Shown piece after piece: positions 27,214 through 35,592 of a DNA stretch of 64,000 nt. Location of the stretch: assembly GCA_028819195.1 (NCBI GenBank), contig JAPPMF010000009.1, positions 186,001 through 250,000 of the forward strand. Reading direction: 5' to 3'. The position numbers and the translations under genes are program-made. The DNA is from Bin55 sp028819195. GTDB taxonomy: Bacteria > Pseudomonadota > Gammaproteobacteria > Pseudomonadales > Azotimanducaceae. The notes beneath the pieces are model-generated. The model saw nothing but the letters and a program-made list of their open reading frames with translations, did no database searches and was not told the origin of the DNA. Numbering within the stretch: position 1 is the stretch's first letter; each line of letters opens with the position of its first letter.

Positions 27214-27626
27214 CAGATTGACTTTTGAAACTCGTAAATGTGGCGAACTCGCGCGCCTAATGTACGCAGAACTTGGTGGTGATTGAACAATTCCTGTTCG
27301 GTGGGAACATCTCCGCCACATAAGCAGACTAGTTTTTCCAAATTATCAATCACATTGTGGCGAACAAAACCAAAAGAATCTTCTTTGTCTGTGACGGGAA
27401 ATATCTCATTTCGATCAAAGAAAGCGATGTGATAGTGAGGATCTGCTCGCAGGCAATCGAATCGAGCTAGTTCTTGTGGTTGTCCGTTTACCGGACCAAC
27501 CAAACGTACCGAAACGCCCTGGTCGCCGCGAATATGGCGGTACCTCGCCAACCAATTAAATCGCCCGTTCGCTACTCTTTCTTCAGGTGTGTCGTTCATC
27601 TTATGTATTTTTCCATTCGTATGCAA
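27210..27626 (-). CDS. Hypothetical protein, 138 residues
   Basis: Soluble product; MNDTPEERVANG at 27599 is an alternative start. It contains LARYRHIRGDQGVSVRLVG, ELARFDCLRADPHYHIAFFDRNE and FVRHNVIDNLEKLVCLCGGD. The His-rich ADPHYHI segment is reminiscent of small barrel proteins but I do not recognise the family. It lies 11 bases after the coiled-coil membrane protein gene, likely the same operon. Confidence 0.65.
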   Translation of the reverse strand: MHTNGKIHKMNDTPEERVANGRFNWLARYRHIRGDQGVSVRLVGPVNGQPQELARFDCLRADPHYHIAFFDRNEIFPVTDKEDSFGFVRHNVIDNLEKLVCLCGGDVPTEQELFNHHQVLRTLGARVRHIYEFQKSIC

Positions 27627-27637
27627 AGCTAATTCAG

Positions 27638-28303
27638 TTATTCTTGTTCAAGATCAGATGTTCGCCGTTGTAAATCGCGAATCCAATTGTTGTTTTGTAT
27701 GCGCCACGTGTCAATCGCTTCGATGGCTTCTTCATTCTTTTTCACCCTATTTTCGAGTTGATCAGAGGAAGTGATCGCAAGTTGATTGGTGCTGTTTACG
27801 GTGTCTACAAGATCTCGTAACGAGCGCGAATTTTGTAAGATTGTAGCAGCATTGTCTTCGGTATGGGTCTTCAGTGTTTTAATGTCTTCACCAAGTACAT
27901 CGTCGCGACCTTGCAGAGTCGCAATTGTTGACTCTAGAGCTTCGATTGCTGGTCGATTCCGTTTATTAGATAGATCCCATAATTTGCGAATTTCATCCTT
28001 CCAGAATTCCAGTTGTTCCTCGACTGAAGCATCCGTTTCTAAATCAGTCTCAACATTGATGTTGAGGCGATCTTCGAGCGCCGTGATCTGATCTCGCAGT
28101 AGCGAATTTTGTTCGGCGATGTAAGTGTACATCGAATACAGAAACCAACCTCCGGTACCGAGGCCAAGGATGACAAAAACCGTGAGAAATAGGATCCCAA
28201 CATTAGATCCACCACCACGATTGCGCGGCGGGCGTGAACCCCTCTCATTCTGAGGTTGGCGAGAGAGATCTGGATCGGTAACAACAATAGGACGATCAGT
28301 CAT
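27638..28303 (-). CDS. Membrane-anchored coiled-coil protein, unknown
   Basis: 221 residues. A polar, Arg/Pro/Gly-rich cytoplasmic tail (about 1-30) is followed by one transmembrane helix (VGILFLTVFVILGLGTGGWF, about 35-55) and a long acidic helical region with heptad character to the C-terminus (MYTYIAEQNSLLRDQITALEDRL onward). The topology resembles single-pass envelope or division-associated proteins, but no family is recognised. Upstream partner of the 27210-27626 gene. Confidence 0.68.
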   Translation of the reverse strand: MTDRPIVVTDPDLSRQPQNERGSRPPRNRGGGSNVGILFLTVFVILGLGTGGWFLYSMYTYIAEQNSLLRDQITALEDRLNINVETDLETDASVEEQLEFWKDEIRKLWDLSNKRNRPAIEALESTIATLQGRDDVLGEDIKTLKTHTEDNAATILQNSRSLRDLVDTVNSTNQLAITSSDQLENRVKKNEEAIEAIDTWRIQNNNWIRDLQRRTSDLEQE

Positions 28304-28395
28304 TCGTTATTTCTTTCCTTAAAGTAATTTTGACAGTGTAACATCGGCGCTACAGACAAATGTCAGCAGCGCCAACAAAAGTTCTAACTTACGAT

Positions 28396-29061
28396 TTACA
28401 GAAAATGTAGCAGTACTTGTGCTATGCCCGTTAAAACAAAACCCGAGATGATAACCGCGGGGATACTCTTGATGAGGGGGTTAAGCGAACCAAATAGGCC
28501 ATTTAGCCAAATTATGACGACCAAACCTAAGACAATGTACATTCCCCACGACTCTGCTGTGATACTGCTGCCGAACGCAAAATGTGCACTCGAAACCATC
28601 GTCGCGGCCATGGGAATCGATAACAGGGTGTTGGTTCGACTCGCGAGTAAAACGGTTGCTGCCGCATCATCAGCGTTTGGATCAGGTTCCTCACCACGTT
28701 CCATTTGTCGGTTCGACTCGATCATGATTCTCTGATTAGGCCAGATGATAAACCAGACATTGATTGCCATGATTGTCGCCATCACGCCAGCAATTATCGT
28801 GTCTTCTTTGAGGGTACCATTGCTCCACACCATGTGTAGTAGGTAAGCACCAGTTAGGAAGGTGAACAGAGCTCCCCAGCGAAACCATGCAGCGACGCGG
28901 GGCATTAGGTTAGCCACCGCACTAACTTTTGCACTTTTGTCAGCCGTAGCTAGATACGGCCCCGAACAAAAATTAAAGTAATACAACATCCCAATCCATA
29001 CGATTCCAACGATTAGATGCAGATAACGCATGGAATAATCCAGATATTCCATAAATTCCAT
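28396..29061 (-). CDS. PuuD-like (urate hydroxylase N-terminal domain) membrane protein
   Basis: 221 residues with about six hydrophobic segments. It starts MEFMEYLDYSMRYLHLIVGIVWIGMLYYFNF, has RVAAWFRWGALFTFLTGAYLLH and NVWFIIWPNQRIMI, and ends in a C-terminal helix. These are the hallmarks of the PuuD membrane domain. True PuuD also has a C-terminal cytochrome c domain, which is absent, so urate oxidation is doubtful. No purine-degradation genes adjoin it. It is divergent from the RND-ABC fusion gene. Confidence 0.8.
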   Translation of the reverse strand: MEFMEYLDYSMRYLHLIVGIVWIGMLYYFNFCSGPYLATADKSAKVSAVANLMPRVAAWFRWGALFTFLTGAYLLHMVWSNGTLKEDTIIAGVMATIMAINVWFIIWPNQRIMIESNRQMERGEEPDPNADDAAATVLLASRTNTLLSIPMAATMVSSAHFAFGSSITAESWGMYIVLGLVVIIWLNGLFGSLNPLIKSIPAVIISGFVLTGIAQVLLHFL

Positions 29062-29091
29062 AGGATCAACCTCCCAAATTGTTTGGCTAGA

Positions 29092-29106
29092 GTATGTATA
29101 ACATAC
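29092..29106. promoter_or_regulatory. Inverted repeat upstream of the PuuD-like gene
   Basis: GTATGT-ATA-ACATAC, perfect 6-base arms, about 30 bases before the ATG of the minus-strand gene at 29061. It could be an operator; no regulator gene adjoins. Confidence 0.3.
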
Positions 29107-29270
29107 GATTGAACGTATATATTACTAGATTATCATAACGTCCGGTAAATCTATTGTGAAACAACACCGAATTTGAGTGTACAGTGGTCCTTCCATTGAG
29201 TTCAAGAATTAGTTGATTGAGATCAAGTCACGTAATTCTGTTTCGCTATCATTATGGTATGGTTATTGCC

Positions 29271-29284
29271 TGTTCACGTGAACA
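29271..29284. promoter_or_regulatory. Perfect 14-bp palindrome upstream of the RND-ABC gene
   Basis: TGTTCACGTGAACA, fully self-complementary, ending 31 bases before the ATG at 29316. The position is suitable for a repressor operator. It is a candidate only; a few such palindromes are expected by chance in 64 kb. Confidence 0.35.
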
Positions 29285-29315
29285 CTTCAAGCACTAATGG
29301 TATATTCCACGTTCC

Positions 29316-32300
29316 ATGACCGAAGCAAAATCTAGACGATTACGGGATCTCAAAGGAGTCCTCAGTTTGCCCGTACTACGACCGGTAGCCACGGCGATGC
29401 TCTTTCTCGCGATCGTCATACTAGGTTTAGTCGGCATGGACAAAATGCCTATCGAGTTATTTCCAGCAATCGAAGGAAATGCTATATTCGTGCAGTTTTC
29501 CAAACAAAACAGTACCGCTGAAACTATCGAACGAGAAATTCTACAACCGTTGACTGCACGCTCATCGGGATTGCCTGGTCTAACTGAATCATCTGCGGAA
29601 ATTTCAGGATCTTATGGGCATTTGCGACTCATGTTCGAAGTTGGCACCGACTTAAAGATGCGCGAATACGAACTATCACAGATTGCAAACCAATTGCAGC
29701 GTGAATTTGATCGCGGTACAGCGAGTATTTCGGTCAATCTGCTAGGTGGGACAGAGTCTTTCAGTCAGTTGGTTATGCAACTACGCGTGATTGGCGATAG
29801 GAGCATTGACGATCTGTACAACTTAGCGGTTGATGAAATTGCACCACGATTAGCGTCGGTTCCAGGCGTGGCTAGAGCTGAAACCCAAGGGGGCAGTACC
29901 AGACAACTGACGGTAACCGTGGATCCTCGCAGAGCAACAGGTCTTGGCGTGACTAACAGTCAAATCGCCGCAGCGCTTCGAAATAACATGGCACAGTCAC
30001 AATACGTCGGTGACTTGGTCGACTCGGACGGACGAACTCATGTCCAAGTCGACGCTCAAGCACGCTCCGTGAATCAGTTAGACCAAACCCGTATTTCTCG
30101 TACCAGTCCTGTACGCATCGCAAATGTTGCCGACATAGAACTTGGTTACAGTGTTGGTCAGACGCTGTTCAGACACAATAGCCAACCCGCAGTACAGATG
30201 GTTCTTTACCAAGAACAAGGTGCCAACCTGATTCGTGTTGGTCGAGCTCTTAAAAAGCGTATTGCCGAAGTCAATCGTGAAATCTCGAGTTTAGGTATTT
30301 CCGTTTTCGTTGACGACAATGAGGCCGAAAGAATTGACAACCAACTCTCACGCTTGTTCAAATTAGGATTGATTGGATTCGCAATAGCTCTCGTTGTTCT
30401 GTTTTTATTTCTGCGGCAATGGCGGGCGGTGGCCGTAGTGGGAATCGCAGTACCAGTTAGTGTTATTACAGCTCTTGCACTTTTGTATCTGACTGGATAT
30501 TCAATTAATTTACTGTCGATATTTGGATTGGCGATGGCAGTTGGCTTATTGGTTGACAACAGCGTTGTCGTGTATGAAGCAATCTTACGGGGTGTGGAGC
30601 GAGGCCTCTCTCCCCGTGCCGCGGCGGCCTTAGGGTTGAAGCGCACTGCTCGTGCAATCGCCTCGGCTAGTATAACCACAGCAGTTGTATTTCTCCCCGT
30701 CGCGCTCATCGGGTTTGACGATCCGGTTACGAAACAGATTCTGACAATTACAGCGGTTTCGGTCGTTTTTCCCGTATTTGCTTCACTCTTGGTTGCGATG
30801 GGACTTGTACCATTACTCGCTCATAGTTTAGCAGCGCCGGGTGCCTTGAAACGGATGCAAACATTGCGCAAAAAACGTGCTCTGCAAGGAGGATATATCG
30901 AACCCGAACGCGCGAAGGTTCTTTTGAGTGGACTTACCTGCAACGCTCTACGAAAGCCAGCTCCTTGGATAGCCGGTAGCCTCATAGTCGTAATCGTTTC
31001 GCTAGTTTTCACGATCCCGCAATTAAGTTTCGGAGGTATTGCACGCGATCCCAATGAAGCTGACACTTTAACTATTCCCGTTGAGCTGTCAGATGAAATC
31101 ACGACTGATTTGCAAGAGATCGCTTCTAAAGTTGCCGTTGTTGAGCACGAAATCCTAAATTTGGACACGGTCGACTTTGTACAGACGAGAATTAGTCGTC
31201 AGAGCATAAATTTTAACATTCACTTTGTTGACATCAAAGAGCGACCCGAGGGGTTTAAAGTCGCAGAAATTCGCGAATTCATCAATGATATCATTGATGA
31301 ACGTATTCGTGATATACGCGGGTACGGGGGTTATAGGTACCGCGACTATAGCGCTATGCCAGGTCGATTGTTTGGTGGAAACCCAAGTGAGGTCATTCTA
31401 TCTGGACCTGACTCAGGTACATTGACGGAATTCGCCAAGAACGTAGCTGAACAATTGAAAAGTGTCAATCACATTCAAACGGCACTTGCCCAAGTCAGTG
31501 AAAGTAATCCTGAAATCTGGGTTGAACCTAACCAAAGTGCCTTAGTGGCATTAGGATTAACGGTCTCAGAGACGTTACCGTTTTTGAACTGGGTCAGTGA
31601 TCGTGGACAAACCCAATCCTTGCCCTATAGGACTTCGTCGGGTCGTGAAATTCCTGTCGTTATCGAACGCGAGGGTGCACGAGACCGTGATCGCTCAAGT
31701 CGTGATCTTGAACGTCTCCAAGTATTAACGTCGCGGGGTATACGACCGGTTTCGGAACTGGCAACCATTCGCAAGGTCGATAAACCTCCCACCATAGTCC
31801 ACAAAAATGGTCGTCGGCAGATTACCGTGCAATACACGCTGGCTCCCAGCGTCCCAGAAGCGGGAAGAGAACGGAATGAGATTGAAGAAGACATAGAAGA
31901 ATTTATAAGAACGTTACCACGTCCAGAAGGATACGTAATCGATATACCGGATGATTCGAGTACCACGAACACCGCTCAAAAGCTAATACTTCCTGTACTC
32001 TTATTATTATTCTTGGTATTGGCTTTGACTTTCGAGTCTTTGATTCTACCCCCCTTGGTGTTACTCACGATCCCCTTGACTTTAGTTGGAGCATTGTGGG
32101 GATTAGTCCTAACGGGCACCCCGTTTGCAGGAATGGCTATCGCTGGCTTTTTGGTGCTAGCTGGCCTGATGGTTAACCCCGCAATTCTTCTGGTCGACAG
32201 GATGCAACAACTCTCACGCGCTGGGTTCTCTCGAGGCGCTGCCGCCTTAGGGGCTGTAAAAGAACGAACGCGACCGGTGCTCATGACAACGGCGACGACT

Positions 32301-34094
32301 ATAGCCGCACTGTTTCCTTTAGCCATATCGACTGGTAGAGAAAATGAAATTTGGCCACCGTTCGCGGTTGTTGTGATGGGTGGTTTAGTATCGGTAGCGA
32401 TACTCACTCTAATTGTCATTCCCGTTGGATATGTGTTGCTGAAACGTCTCGATAGTGCCTTCGGTAGATTAGGACCTTGGCTAGTGGTTGTGTGGGTAGT
32501 CTTGGTCGTTGGAATTATGTACCCGCTCATCGGGTTTGGGGTATTGAACGGATTGTTGTGGCAAATAGTCTGCACGCTCTTGGTTGCGGGTGCCCTGTTC
32601 GGACTGCTCTATCTCGTTTTTCGCCGCGAAGAGATTCCGAAACCTGAGATGGACGATGGACCACCCCGGCTTGAAGTCAAATTCCTTAAGAAAATTTATG
32701 GCCTACCTGGTGCGTTCAGAAAAACACTCAATGCACAGAAACAATTTATTGCGAAGGTACGGGAAGCGGGCGGTAAAGTCTACACGCGCGAGACTACTTT
32801 GGTTCGAGGACTTGTTTATCTCATTCTTGCTGCAGGTACAGCCGCTATTGGCTACATCAACACCGCCGACCACTGGAAATTAGTATGGTGGTTAGTAGCA
32901 TCCGCCTTTCTTGCCCGAATAATGATTGAGATTAGAAAATTTCGTGGACATGTGGAAAGTGACGGCACCCATAAACGTGGCGGTATAGAAGGTCTGTTGG
33001 TGCTTCTGTTACCGTGGTTTGCCATTGCAAGTTTCGTGTATCTAGAGATCTATCGACCCACGACTTTAGACGATACTGGTGCAAATTGGTTCTGGCCGAT
33101 TCTGGCAAGCATCGTTCTCTTCTTGGGGCAGTGTATTAGGCGGAATGCAGTACGCCAAGTTCGCGGTGAGTTGGAAAGTAAGGTAAGTCGTGGCTTTATG
33201 AAGTACCCGCGAACGTGGTATCGACGATTCACAAAACGAATTGGTGGGCTAGATTTACCCGCAAATGAGATTTCCGCGCTCACGTCCGTGTCATTTTCTG
33301 CCGAACAAGGAATGATTGGGATTTTAGGACCAAACGGTGCTGGTAAAACTACTTTACTTCGACAGCTAGCCGGCATGATTGAATCATCCGGTGGTACGGT
33401 TCATTTAGGCAACGTCCCATTGCCGAAAATTCAACGAACGTTAGCACAGTGGGTGGGGTACTTGCCGCAGGATGCTGGCTTACCACTGAGTCTAACTCCG
33501 AGGGAATATTTGGATTATTACGCGGCCTTGTACGACATTGACCCAGCCATTCGAAACAAACGAGTAGTTGAATTGCTCGAAGAAGTTGGACTCAAAGACA
33601 AAGTTAACGACAAGATAAAGTCTTTATCTGGTGGAATGCGACAACGCGTTGCAGTGGCACGAACACTTTTACGACTACCGCCGATCATTATTGTGGATGA
33701 ACCTACTGTTGGGCTCGATCCACGTGAAAGAATTCGTTTTCGAAATTTATTATCGCGCTTAGCCGAGTCTAGGGTTGTGTTATTCTCGACACATGTTGTT
33801 GAAGACGTCGCCATTTCTTGCGATCGAGTGTTAGTCCTAGCAAAAAGTCGTTTACGGTTTGATGGTAGTCCAGCAAAACTTGCTGAAGCAGCTGAGGGTA
33901 AAGTTTGGGAGATTCACCATGATCATGAGATTGATGTGACTTTACCAACAGATACTATATTAGTTGAGCAAACGCCGACGGCGGCCGGTGGTGTGATCCA
34001 ACGTGTAGTCTCCAAACAACAACCAGAAGGGGAGGCAAAACCCATCACTGCGAGACCTGAAGATGGTTACTTGTGGTTATTGGCGACATCATGA
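29316..34094 (+). CDS. RND efflux permease fused to an ABC ATPase domain
   Basis: 1592 residues in one uninterrupted frame. Residues 1 to about 1045 are a complete AcrB-family RND permease: TM1 (VATAMLFLAIVILG), two porter halves, TM4 with GLLVDNSVVVYEAI (Asp near 413), and TM10 with GLMVNPAILLVD (near 953, lacking the AcrB-type lysine). About 1050-1275 adds roughly six extra membrane helices. Residues about 1300-1592 are a full ABC nucleotide-binding domain: Walker A GPNGAGKTT (about 1338), signature LSGGMRQ (about 1436), Walker B IIIVDEPT (about 1457) and H-loop STHVV (about 1490). Combining a proton-driven permease and an ATPase in one chain is unusual. No membrane-fusion or TolC gene lies nearby. 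Its ATGA stop/start overlap couples it to an ABC-2 permease. Confidence 0.92.
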   Translation: MTEAKSRRLRDLKGVLSLPVLRPVATAMLFLAIVILGLVGMDKMPIELFPAIEGNAIFVQFSKQNSTAETIEREILQPLTARSSGLPGLTESSAEISGSYGHLRLMFEVGTDLKMREYELSQIANQLQREFDRGTASISVNLLGGTESFSQLVMQLRVIGDRSIDDLYNLAVDEIAPRLASVPGVARAETQGGSTRQLTVTVDPRRATGLGVTNSQIAAALRNNMAQSQYVGDLVDSDGRTHVQVDAQARSVNQLDQTRISRTSPVRIANVADIELGYSVGQTLFRHNSQPAVQMVLYQEQGANLIRVGRALKKRIAEVNREISSLGISVFVDDNEAERIDNQLSRLFKLGLIGFAIALVVLFLFLRQWRAVAVVGIAVPVSVITALALLYLTGYSINLLSIFGLAMAVGLLVDNSVVVYEAILRGVERGLSPRAAAALGLKRTARAIASASITTAVVFLPVALIGFDDPVTKQILTITAVSVVFPVFASLLVAMGLVPLLAHSLAAPGALKRMQTLRKKRALQGGYIEPERAKVLLSGLTCNALRKPAPWIAGSLIVVIVSLVFTIPQLSFGGIARDPNEADTLTIPVELSDEITTDLQEIASKVAVVEHEILNLDTVDFVQTRISRQSINFNIHFVDIKERPEGFKVAEIREFINDIIDERIRDIRGYGGYRYRDYSAMPGRLFGGNPSEVILSGPDSGTLTEFAKNVAEQLKSVNHIQTALAQVSESNPEIWVEPNQSALVALGLTVSETLPFLNWVSDRGQTQSLPYRTSSGREIPVVIEREGARDRDRSSRDLERLQVLTSRGIRPVSELATIRKVDKPPTIVHKNGRRQITVQYTLAPSVPEAGRERNEIEEDIEEFIRTLPRPEGYVIDIPDDSSTTNTAQKLILPVLLLLFLVLALTFESLILPPLVLLTIPLTLVGALWGLVLTGTPFAGMAIAGFLVLAGLMVNPAILLVDRMQQLSRAGFSRGAAALGAVKERTRPVLMTTATTIAALFPLAISTGRENEIWPPFAVVVMGGLVSVAILTLIVIPVGYVLLKRLDSAFGRLGPWLVVVWVVLVVGIMYPLIGFGVLNGLLWQIVCTLLVAGALFGLLYLVFRREEIPKPEMDDGPPRLEVKFLKKIYGLPGAFRKTLNAQKQFIAKVREAGGKVYTRETTLVRGLVYLILAAGTAAIGYINTADHWKLVWWLVASAFLARIMIEIRKFRGHVESDGTHKRGGIEGLLVLLLPWFAIASFVYLEIYRPTTLDDTGANWFWPILASIVLFLGQCIRRNAVRQVRGELESKVSRGFMKYPRTWYRRFTKRIGGLDLPANEISALTSVSFSAEQGMIGILGPNGAGKTTLLRQLAGMIESSGGTVHLGNVPLPKIQRTLAQWVGYLPQDAGLPLSLTPREYLDYYAALYDIDPAIRNKRVVELLEEVGLKDKVNDKIKSLSGGMRQRVAVARTLLRLPPIIIVDEPTVGLDPRERIRFRNLLSRLAESRVVLFSTHVVEDVAISCDRVLVLAKSRLRFDGSPAKLAEAAEGKVWEIHHDHEIDVTLPTDTILVEQTPTAAGGVIQRVVSKQQPEGEAKPITARPEDGYLWLLATS

Positions 34095-34822
34095 GTTTTG
34101 CTAGTTTTAGACAAAGGACTTTTGCTGAAATCAACTTACTTCGGCGAGCCGCGGTTGCTACGGCGGGACGCTTTTTTTGGTTGATTCCAATTGTCGTACC
34201 GATTATCTGGTTAGCGGCAAACGAATTTCTGTTGACGATTAGGTTGTTTCTTGAAACAGTCGGTGTGCGCGAAATTCAAAATCGATTATTGGGACTACCG
34301 CTAGTCGTGATCGCGATTTTTCTAGGCTTACGAATCGTTGCAGGTGAAATCAACGCGCGAACATTAGAAATTGTGTATACAGTACCAGGTGGAGCGAGTC
34401 GGGTGTGGACGACTAAGTTGTTAGCCGCAGCTGCGATTTTACTTTCCACTGAAGTAATCATGGCAGTCTATTTGTGGTTTCGGTTTGGCCCCTTTCCTAT
34501 TGAAGCGATTTATGGCGCTTTTCAATGTGCTATTTTCTTTCTCGTGATCTCGATGGGATTCTCCGCGTTGTTTCGGAGTGAAGTCTCTGGCGCCATCGTG
34601 AGTTGTGCGCTTCTGTTCCTCTTTGGGGTGTTCAGTGGTTTCGGTTATACGCAACACATTTGGTCGCCGTTTTTTAATCCATATGCTGACAGTTTTCTCT
34701 CTGATACGAGCGTTCTTGTCAATATCTTGCGAAATAGGATTGGGTTTGCGATTGTGATCGGGATTCTGGTTTGGTTAGCGTTTCTACGTGGAGAGCGCCG
34801 CGAAAAACTACTAGGTGGTTAA
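34091..34822 (+). CDS. ABC-2 type transporter permease
   Basis: 243 residues from the ATG at 34091, which overlaps the upstream TGA in an ATGA junction; an earlier in-frame start at 34073 is less likely. About six hydrophobic segments follow the pattern of ABC-2 exporter permeases. GEINARTLEIVYTVPGGASRVWTTKL resembles the coupling region seen before the second TM pair in NosY/YhaP-type permeases. It should pair with the ATPase domain at the end of the preceding fusion protein. Confidence 0.85.
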   Translation: MSFASFRQRTFAEINLLRRAAVATAGRFFWLIPIVVPIIWLAANEFLLTIRLFLETVGVREIQNRLLGLPLVVIAIFLGLRIVAGEINARTLEIVYTVPGGASRVWTTKLLAAAAILLSTEVIMAVYLWFRFGPFPIEAIYGAFQCAIFFLVISMGFSALFRSEVSGAIVSCALLFLFGVFSGFGYTQHIWSPFFNPYADSFLSDTSVLVNILRNRIGFAIVIGILVWLAFLRGERREKLLGG

Positions 34823-35447
34823 CAATCCAAGCATAGACTCTCTGAGTCGTTGGAAGTGTGGTAAGCCAATTTCTCTAACGATGTTGGACGGGTGCGCGAC
34901 ATACGATCCAACATTTTTACTCACGGAATACGCCGATCAGGTTCTCAAACAAGCGCTAGAGTCCATTGCGTGGGAAACAAGATCGATTCAGCTTTACGGT
35001 CGCACCATTGCAATTCCAAGACTCTCTGCTTGGTTTAGCGAATCAGGCTCATCCTACACGTACTCTGGGACGACGCATGTGGCGAAGCCGATGCCGACAT
35101 TTGTATGCGACTTGAAGAACTTAATCGAATTGGCAACCAATTGTTCGTTTAATTCGGTTCTTGTTAATCTGTATCGCGATGGTTCGGACAGTGTCAGTTG
35201 GCATGCTGACAATGAATTTGAGCTTGGTCCGAATATCACGATAGCGTCATTAAGTGTCGGCGCGGTACGCGATCTTCGGTTCAAACATAGACAAGTCAAA
35301 GAAGAACAATTCTCCTTGCAGGTAGAACACGGTTCGTTACTCATGATGTATCCGCCCACACAAGAGAATTGGTTGCATGAGTTACCAAAACGAAGGCAAG
35401 TTACGCAGCCTCGAGTGAACTTTTCGTTCCGTAAGATTCTTCGGTGA
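34815..35447 (+). CDS. AlkB-like 2-oxoglutarate/Fe(II) dioxygenase
   Basis: 210 residues from a GTG overlapping the previous stop by 8 bases. The iron ligands are visible: H130 and D132 in SVSWHADNE and H188 in NWLHELPKR. R200 in PRVNFSFR binds 2-oxoglutarate. NLYRDGSDSVSWH and a preceding VLVNLY match AlkB/ALKBH2-3-type repair enzymes, which remove alkyl groups from DNA or RNA bases. Co-transcription with the transporter genes is likely but a functional link is not evident. Confidence 0.9.
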   Translation: MVNNPSIDSLSRWKCGKPISLTMLDGCATYDPTFLLTEYADQVLKQALESIAWETRSIQLYGRTIAIPRLSAWFSESGSSYTYSGTTHVAKPMPTFVCDLKNLIELATNCSFNSVLVNLYRDGSDSVSWHADNEFELGPNITIASLSVGAVRDLRFKHRQVKEEQFSLQVEHGSLLMMYPPTQENWLHELPKRRQVTQPRVNFSFRKILR

Positions 35448-35486
35448 ATTTAGGTGATTCAACGACTTAAAGACTGGTTGTACGAG

Positions 35487-35561
35487 TGGAGCGGGCGAAG
35501 GGAGTCGAACCCTCGTCTTCAGCTTGGGAAGCTGAGGTAATAACCGTTATACGACGCCCGC
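35487..35561 (-). tRNA. tRNA-Gly (anticodon CCC)
   Basis: 75 bases including an encoded CCA end (35489-35487). The acceptor stem GCGGGCG pairs with CGCCCGC. The anticodon arm TCAGC-TTCCCAA-GCTGA gives anticodon CCC, and the T-arm loop reads GGTTCGACTCC. It matches the form of the bacterial tRNA-Gly that decodes GGG. It stands alone between the AlkB-like and DUF418 genes. Confidence 0.96.
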
Positions 35562-35592
35562 ATCGTTATCAGAATATTGTAGGTTTACAGCA

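Noticed and set aside
31976..32575. 199-codon open frame antisense to the RND-ABC gene (and others at 30206-30709 and 31625-31972)
   Set aside because: They mirror an intact, motif-rich gene on the other strand and have no family features of their own.
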